From Phoronis ovalis (lineage: Eukaryota > Phoronida > Phoronidae), in the NCBI GenBank assembly GCA_028565635.1, contig JAOXYB010067767.1:1-10110 (forward strand): DNA of 10,110 nt, given 5' to 3'. The position numbers and the translations under genes were made by a program. The notes under the pieces are model-generated. The model was not told the origin of the DNA. It worked only from the letters and a program-made list of their open reading frames with translations, and did no database searches. Every line of letters begins with the position of its first letter. Within the stretch, counting starts at the first letter, position 1. Below are positions 1 to 7,000 of the stretch, one piece after another.

Positions 1-80
1 CATGTAATAGTTTTGAAGATATTTGGTGGAAAGAGTGACAGACAGACGGACACTCGAGATTTAGTAGTATAGATGTGCTT
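1..80. repeat. Probable end of a dispersed repeat, cut by the window edge
   Basis: The stretch GACAGACAGACGGACACTCG at 38-57, followed by a TTTAGTAGTATAG-type end at about 60-72, differs in composition from the AT-rich intron that follows. It resembles the terminal part of short interspersed repeats common in mollusc and other marine invertebrate genomes. That comparison is from memory and there is no second copy in the window, so the family and exact end are uncertain. Confidence 0.45.
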
Positions 81-445
81 AGTGCAGAGAAAATGCTCAG
101 GTTAGAGGATTAAATCAACAAAAAAAATTCCCTAAAAACTGGTGACTTAGTCTGTGGCTGAAATAGGGTTATAGGCACTAAATCTAAGGCAAAAGGAAGA
201 CATTTTGATTTTTAATAAATTATTTATAATAATCCCTTGTGAAAAGAAATATTTTTTCAGTTGAAAAGGAAATGTTTGGGTCATACTTTTGGTAAATAAA
301 TGCTTGAATGTACTTTTAAGTTTAAGCTGCTTTTTCATTATTGGAAATTAACTTTTCATGCCTTGAGGGTAATTGATTTGTGGAAAGTAATCTATACTTT
401 AAGGTAACAGTAGCCATCATAAAAAGTACAGTTTGTTAGCCTTAT

Positions 446-1133
446 GAGTATTTTAAGGTAGCAAATATTGTTCGGCACAATTTATTCATTAAATGAAAGG
501 ATAGACAGACAAAAGCATACATATTTTGAAAGTATACAACTTGTTAAATCTATAATTTATTTTACTCTGAGTAAATCATGTAACCTGTACGGATACCATT
601 TTGGGTTAAAACAATAAGTTTTTGAAATGCAAAATTCAAAAAATATAAGTCAAAAACACTAAAGCTATACAGTTGAAACTTTGCACAAATAATCTTTACA
701 TATATAGCTACAAAATGCTTCTCAGATTTTTGATAATTTGCTTTGTTTAAAAGATATGAATTATCAAAGTTTATACATGAGAAAAAAATCAACAAAATTG
801 AGGTGATGAACTTTGAAAATTCATATATTTTTAACCAAGTAAAATCTTAAAAATCTGACAACTTAACAAGTATTTGTACATCGAATTTTCAACTATGTAT
901 TAGGGGTTGTAGAATTGTATTCTTTTGCATTTTACGTTTCAAAAATTTAATGTTTTAACTCAAAATGGTAACCGAATAGGTCACATGACCTACTCAGAAA
1001 AAAATAAATTACAGATTTAGAAAGTTTGAATTGTATACTTTCACAATATATATTCACTTTTATTTGTCTATCTTTACATGTAAATAGCTAAACTTTAACT
1101 TAAGTATAAAGCACAATATTCGCTACCTTAAAT
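446..1133. repeat. Old long palindrome (foldback) of about 690 bp
   Basis: The left half, about 446-775, matches the reverse complement of the right half, about 805-1133. Paired blocks seen by eye are 451-470 with 1111-1132, 500-507 with 1065-1072, 528-539 with 1031-1042 (exact), 546-563 with 1001-1018, 595-613 with 951-969, and 723-773 with 807-857. All pairs are centred between about 782 and 792, so the arms run almost to the middle. Identity is perhaps 70-80% within blocks, with small indels between them. It has no coding content. It is most likely a decayed foldback or miniature inverted-repeat transposon. Confidence 0.75.
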
Positions 1134-2496
1134 AAGATGAAATTCTTTTTCATTTAATCAAAACCCATACCACAGGTTTAATTGAACATTTCTATCATCA
1201 GGGAAACCTCAAGGACAAAAATTAATAGGATATAATATATAGATAACTTACAGTGTGGATGCAGTTTGTCGGCATCTCCTAAAGACTATTTTTAAAAAAA
1301 TATAATTTAGTTTCATTTCTAAACATGCTTATCATGATTATCATTACAATAATTGAAGATTTTTTTTATAATGCCTAGAGGCATTAGGCACCAGTTAGTG
1401 GAATCAAATGTACTTTGTTCAGTTAGAAGGTGAAATGTCACTTTCACAGTTATAGTCACGCAAGTCAGTGTATTTATAGTAATTCACAGTGGCATTATGT
1501 TGAAATGTATGATGCATAAAGTTCACACTGACAGTCTCTAGCAGTAATCGCCCTAGAGATTAATTATTTCTTTGATTATTATAACTTAATGCAAATGACG
1601 TCATACAACTGCTAACTAGTCCCATACCTATTTAATCCAAAAACTGGCAGGTCTTCTTGGTGCATTACAGATGACAATGCAGAATTTTCTTGCATTATAA
1701 GAGCAATTATACAAAAGGCTCATTTTCCTGTACATTTTTTTAATTGAAACATTTTTTTTAAATATACCATTGTGCCTAGTTTATTTGTAACACTGGTACT
1801 AATGCCTCACTCACAGGGAAAGGGATTTGCCAATTATTTTTACAAATATAAAAATATCTTTCAAAAAAGATACTAATATGCATGCCAAATCCCATTCATA
1901 TTTTGATTGCAATGAATTAAAATTATGACTATATAAGGCCCTAAAGTTGCTCAGGAAAGTGATATAAATATACACAGGCTTGCTGCTATGCACAAGCTCT
2001 CTATTTATGTAACTCATTCAAGCAAATGTACTTAGATTTATGACGAGTGTAATTATTCTTTAGGGAATTAATAACTTTTTGGATCATTAAATGTTAATTA
2101 AATAACAACACTCACCTGGTTAGCTGTAAATGACTTCAAAGTTAACACTTTTTATTGTAATTCCAGGAATGATCTTTCTATTTACGTATGTTTCAGTGCC
2201 CTGTACAATAGAAAAAATCAAAGGAGTGGACTTTTATGATATTTTTTGCAGGATACGTTATTAGTTTGTGACGCGTTGTTTTTGCTAATCACTCGTTATC
2301 ATATGTTTCAAAGACATTCCTGAAGCTTCTGTAAATTTTCTAAAATTTCAAGTGATATAAGGAAAACTGTAAAAAAATGCCATATTTACAATTCAGCTAA
2401 TCATAAACAGGTACATTGTATATTAGGGTGTGTTATGATAAGTACAAATATACATAAAATATAGTTTATGATAGCAAAATGAACTGCGTGTAAGCA

Positions 2497-2714
2497 CTAC
2501 TGTTGATCTCATAATGTATAAATAATCGAAATTCCGCAATAACTTTGGGAAAAACATAATTTCCTTCAAGACACCTGAATAAAAGTGAAAATGGCAACAC
2601 TACCTAATGTAGAGGGTGGTATTTTGAATTTTTCAAATGCTGATTTTTTTATGGAAAATGCTTTAAAAACTTGGACGTAAAATCAACATAGAAAACAAGT
2701 ATGTCGCCAGATGT
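2497..2714 (+). repeat. Left inverted arm of the foldback element
   Basis: This arm is the reverse complement of 3146-3363 over its full 218 bp with about 16 mismatches. The mismatches cluster around 2600-2625, while 2626-2690 is almost identical apart from one pair of changes. Homology ends at CCAGATGT next to the spacer. Confidence 0.88.
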
Positions 2715-3000
2715 AGCTGCACTCGCTTTAAATGGGAAATCAACACTAAAAGAAAACGGTGATAATTTGCATATCAATTGAGAAGTACACCATCCGTGTG
2801 AAGAATCTTTTGTCTAGCACTTGCGTAACATGAACTTTACTAAGGGACACTCCCAAAAAGTAGAGAGAAGCATGCCACTTTAAAGCAAACTATCCGATTA
2901 TACCAAACAAGTTATAAATAATCTTTTGAAACTTCATGAGGAGGAAAACAATAGTCACAAACATATTTACACTTTGTAAACGTTAGGAAAAAGAAAGTGT

Positions 3001-3038
3001 CATGTGAAATGTTTTGGCAATGTTTTACATGTCACATG
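3001..3038. repeat. Short hairpin within the foldback spacer
   Basis: CATGTGAAATGT at 3001-3012 pairs with ACATGTCACATG at 3027-3038 (11 of 12 positions) around a 14-nt loop. A second, weaker inverted pair, CTGTGAT/ATCACACAG, follows at about 3046-3065. They may be internal structure of the element or chance. The function is unknown. Confidence 0.5.
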
Positions 3039-3145
3039 GAAAAACTGTGATAATCATCACACAGTGATTCTGCATATTTCGTATGTTTTGGCATTGTCCC
3101 TTGTGCATAAAGCTCTTCTAACTACCCTCCTTATGATTTTGGGCG

Positions 3146-3363
3146 ACATCTGGCAAGATACTTGTTTTCTATGTTGATTTTATGTCCAAGTTTTTAAAGC
3201 ATTTTCCATAAAAAAATCAGCATTTGAAAAATTCAAAATACCACGTTCTACATTAGGTGGTGTCACTGTTTTCACCTTTATTCAGGTGCTTTGAAAGAAA
3301 TTATGGTTTTCCCAAAGTTATTGCGAAATTTCGATTATTTATACATTATGAGATCAACAGTAG
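3146..3363 (-). repeat. Right inverted arm of the foldback element
   Basis: It is the mirror partner of 2497-2714 with the same length and no gaps. It starts ACATCTGGCAAG next to the spacer and ends GAGATCAACAGTAG at the outer boundary. The flank beyond 3363 has no counterpart on the left side. Confidence 0.88.
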
Positions 3364-3531
3364 GTATGTAACTCATGTTAGTGCTTTCTAATAGCAGGAA
3401 GGGGATGTTGTCCAGGTAAGCTCAACTCAATGATAAGATGTTAAAAAAAATCAACACTCAGTAGAAATGTCTATTGTGCTTACTAAACTTGTTTATGTTA
3501 ATAACCCCTTTGAATTACTCTTATAAAATCA

Positions 3532-3569
3532 CAAAAAAAGAAAAAATATTTAAAAATTAAAAAAAAAAT
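3532..3569. repeat. A-rich low-complexity tract
   Basis: The tract is almost entirely A with scattered T and G, including runs of 7 to 10 A. It could be a decayed poly(A) tail of a retroposed sequence, but no recognisable element or target duplication lies beside it, so simple low complexity is the safer reading. Confidence 0.55.
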
Positions 3570-3871
3570 GTTTTTATTTATTACACAAAACTGAAAATAA
3601 TGTTACTAATACAGCAGTTGGTTGAATTTTCAGACAAATTTTTTTTTGCTTAGGTATTGCATAGATAAATTTCACACTCACACTTTAGTTTATGTTTTAT
3701 ACTGAGTAATATGGGAGTGGCTGTGACATTATTGCCGTATTGATCACTGATTAGGTCATTGCCTCGAGCATGTGAATGTATGTAGCTCTACAATCGAATC
3801 ATTAAGGAGTATCTCGTCACCATATAAATATATGACATCAATTTTCCACAATTGTCCGTTTGGTTTTCTAG

Positions 3872-4039
3872 GTTGTCTTAGCAAGTGTGCCAGATCTGCA
3901 ATGTGGTTACTCTAGAGATTTGTTTACAAGATGGTGCACCGACTCAAAAAACAGTATTATCCTAACAAGCAGAACATCCCCTGGCACTCTAACAAGGTGG
4001 CTTATAGACAACCCTCAACAGAAGAATGTTACTCTTAAG
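3872..4039 (+). CDS. CPSF2: CPSF2 exon A: end of the beta-CASP region
   Basis: 56 codons (fragment residues 1-56), phase 0 in and phase 0 out. The translation starts [18 protein letters not shown] and continues through [20 protein letters not shown] to [16 protein letters not shown]. It matches the human CPSF2 segment around VVLASQPDLECGFSRDLF and RTTPGTLARFLIDNP. In the MBL/beta-CASP family this is where the beta-CASP cap returns to the MBL core. The acceptor is the pyrimidine-rich tract ending TTTTCTAG at 3864-3871. The donor is AAG|GTACAT at 4039/4040. The preceding human residues (around RVPSPK) have no counterpart in 1-3871, so the upstream exon lies outside the window. Confidence 0.96.
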
Positions 4040-7000
4040 GTACATTAATGAAGCACTGTCTAAAAGCCAACAATGATAATCAGACCCTTTCTAATTGCAG
4101 TTTCCCATGGTTGCCACTAGGGGATATGTGGTCAACATTACCATTCAATGATTGTAACAGTTTATTTTATGCATAAATAAGCAACTTGACAACTAATTCT
4201 TCTTTAACCCCATAAATTCAGAAAATATAACTGACATGATAAAAACAAAATTGATTTTTTAACAAAAATTGATATTTTTCCAATGCATTGAATGCTATGC
4301 TAATTCTCAAATCTCACGTATTTGTGCAGTAACCTCTAGTTGAAATGCTTATTAGAAAAGGTCCTTATAACACTGAAGTTAGTTTTTTCATTTATCTTAA
4401 ATTGATGTCTTTACAGTTATGGTGGAGGGTCGTTATATATCGTCTTAAAATTATTTGTATAAAAAATATGTTGTCCAAAATGTTAAGACACTTTTTCATA
4501 TAATTTCAAAATGTTGACAGGGTTTTAAAAATAAGTTCTGTTTAAAAAAAAAGCTGCAATATTGTGAATTTTGTATGTCAACTAAGGAGCAAAAAGCTAA
4601 AACTTTTGATCAAGCATTCCACATCTTTATGACATTTGTACGAGAAAGAAATTCTTTTCAAAATGTATTTATACCTCTGAAATGCTGAGAAATGATTTGT
4701 GGGGTAAACTTGAAATGACAAGTTTCTATTATTTACAGGTGAGAAAAAGAGTGAGATTAGAAGGTGAAGAGCTAGAAGACTACAAAGCAGAAAAGGAAAG
4801 AGAGGCCAAAAATGCTAAACAGAAAGCTGAAGAAGCAAAAAAGTTAGTTTTGAAATTAATTAATCTTCTCTTACTTAATATCTTAGGTGAGATGCATTTC
4901 TACTAAAAGATGTACCCTTGGACTAACTTCTTTGACCAAGTTATTCATATTGCACGTTTGTTTTGTAGGATTAAGGAAGAATTTGAGTCAAGTGATGAAA
5001 GCGAGGAAGAAATGGAAATTGATATTGCCCCCTTTTCCCAATCAGTCAAAACAAAGCATGATTTGATGTCTATGACAGAGGTAAATAACTGTGCACTCTT
5101 GTTTTACTTTATTTTTAATAAATAATGAGTAACATTCCTAACAACCTGTGATATGAGGAAATGAATCCTGAAGTGGATGTCATCAGTTTATTGCAGAATG
5201 AAGTGTTTTGAAAGAACATTTATGCTTTCTTGATGTATATTGTGACATCAACAGCACTATTACTTCTTCAGCTGTTTGCAGATCACTTCAGTTGCTTATA
5301 AGAGTTTGAAATTGAGAGGATGTAATATGTAATTAATAAACAGTTATGGTTAAACTTTAAAATTTCTGTTTGTCAAAAAATTGTTATCTTTTATAAGAGG
5401 CCTTACAAAATTGTATGCTTGAATTTGTTTTAAATTATTATAGAAGTCAATGAGAGAGGTAACTGTACTAAATAAGAATTTTTACTGTCATATTTTTTAC
5501 ATTTTTAAGAATATTACTGTCCAGCACACAAGGATATTGTTCAATCTTATCTCCACTGCTCATGAAAGCCTTGTGGATAATATTTACACAAGTAAAATGT
5601 ATTAGGGTGTGAATTAAAAATAATCTCCTCTTAATTATAGTACATGTAGTTATAGACATATTCTGTTTTTAAGTAGTTTCATTACCACTTGACTGTGTCT
5701 TCAAACTGTATTAATGCATGAATTTGTCATCTGTGCTATTTCTGTTCAGTACGTTTTTGCAGGGTTATTCAGCTGAAGCAGTTCTTACTTATAAGTCAAA
5801 TTTCTGTTACAGCCTTTTCTCTCTATTTGCAGTATGATTGCAGGGTTATTAGCTTTAACCTCAAAATGGCTGTCAGAACCTTTTTGTGCATAACAACTTC
5901 ATTTGAATAGAAATTTTAACGTGTACATATCAGTTTCTAAAAAATTCAACCCCAGCAAACGCTGCACATGGCATCTACTTTCATGAATAGCTTCACACAG
6001 CATGCCTTAGTAACCACAGCAATTGCCTTGTCATTTTTAAATACCTGTTAACAGTGAAAACTAAATTGGTATCCAGGATTACATATTAACTACAAGTTTG
6101 ATGTACACATAAGTGACATATATTACATGCACATTATTGCTTTAGTTTAGTCATGTTTTATTGATTTTCATAGGGTAAACCAAAAGCTGGATTTTTTAAA
6201 CATGTCAAAAAAACATATCCTATGTTTCCTTACACTGAAACGAAAATGAGGTGGGATGAATATGGAGAGATGATCAAGTAAGGAAAAATAACTAATTTCT
6301 CTTGATTGGATATATGTTGGCTCTGCCTGGTGTCATGATACAGCAAATCCAGATTGAGCTGTGGTCCTGCTACTGTCTAACAGTGTGGGAAAAGCAAAAT
6401 AACCTGTCAACAATTTGCAGGATTAGGAGAATACAAATACTCATTTCCAATTAATAGATTCAGAATTTTCCAAAGATTTTCATATATGGCCTGTAAAATT
6501 TTGAGCATCTGTTCAAAATTATATTTTTAAAATTGCAAGTATTTGCCAATTCCCATGTGATGACTACTATGTTTGTTGTCTTTTTAGACCTGAAGACTTC
6601 ATGTTCACAGATCTGGGTCTGGTAGAGGATGAGAAACAGGTTGGTGACAACATTTATACCTAGTTTGACTGTACGATTGAAATTTCAAAAACTGTCATAT
6701 ATGGCACATATCTGTTAGTCTTCCTACATCATTGAGCCTTAATCCACTATACTCTAGCTGGTCCAAAATCGATCATCCATGATTGATTAAATTCTACCAA
6801 TAAATGCAAATTTGTATACAAATTCTTCACTCAGATAATGCACTTTGTTTATTATAGTAAATACCAGTTTCTAAATTTAACCCAATGTAAAATTAAGGTA
6901 AAAGGAGTCTAGAATGGTAGTGCATCTTTATTATCCAAATATTTGATTGAAATAGACATAAAACATGTGCAAACAGTGTATCATTTGCTTGCATTTTATA

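Larger units (their letters stand above)
2497..3363. mobile_element. Foldback / MITE-like element with 218-bp inverted arms
   Basis: Two equal 218-bp arms face each other around a 431-bp spacer. By manual comparison they differ at about 16 positions (roughly 93% identity) without an indel. The outer ends read CTACTGTTGATCTCATAATG on the left and the reverse complement of the same on the right. Similarity stops sharply outside 2497 and 3363. The spacer contains no ORF of useful length, so the element is non-autonomous. A TGTAA pentamer occurs 3 bp outside each end (2489-2493 and 3367-3371) and may be a target-site duplication. The superfamily cannot be assigned from the sequence alone. Confidence 0.82.
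1..3871 (+). other. CPSF2 intron, 3' part (at least 3.87 kb)
   Basis: No exon with CPSF2 similarity or other recognisable coding sequence occurs here on either strand. The few 60-80 codon ORFs on the minus strand are AT-rich, show no family resemblance and partly lie inside the foldbacks. The stretch ends in the acceptor of exon A. It holds a dispersed-repeat remnant (about 1-80), a diverged palindrome (about 446-1133), a foldback element (about 2497-3363) and an A-rich tract (3532-3569). The intervals 1134-2496 and 3570-3850 are AT-rich, with nothing else I can assign. I call it an intron because the exon before VVLASVPD must lie upstream on the same gene. Confidence 0.85.

Noticed and set aside
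562-795. 77-codon minus-strand ORF (also 147-338, 1811-2017, 5468-5659, 7051-7239 and others)
   Set aside because: AT-rich random open frames rich in Ile, Phe, Leu, Tyr and Lys with no family resemblance, no splice context, and partly inside the inverted repeats.
802-858. Possible C/D box snoRNA (GTGATGA at 802, CTGA near 855)
   Set aside because: There is no convincing terminal stem and the spacing is short. The boxes lie inside the diverged palindrome, and such short motifs are expected by chance.
1370-1385. Perfect 7-bp hairpin AATGCCT/AGGCATT with a 2-nt loop as a terminator or regulatory stem
   Set aside because: Too short and isolated, in a eukaryotic intron without any functional context.
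1378-1805. Third inverted repeat (GAGGCATTAGGCACCAGTTAG against the reverse complement of about 1785-1805)
   Set aside because: Only about 20 bp match. The sequences on the inner and outer sides do not continue the similarity.
2494-2500. CACTA motif at the left end of the foldback, suggesting a CACTA/EnSpm transposon
   Set aside because: The right end, read inward, gives CCTACTG rather than CACTACTG, so the motif is not shared by both termini.
5757-5850. Repeated TTGCAGGGTTATT as acceptors of an extra CPSF2 exon
   Set aside because: CPSF2 residues are contiguous from exon C to exon D compared with human, and no matching donor or conserved coding sequence follows either copy.
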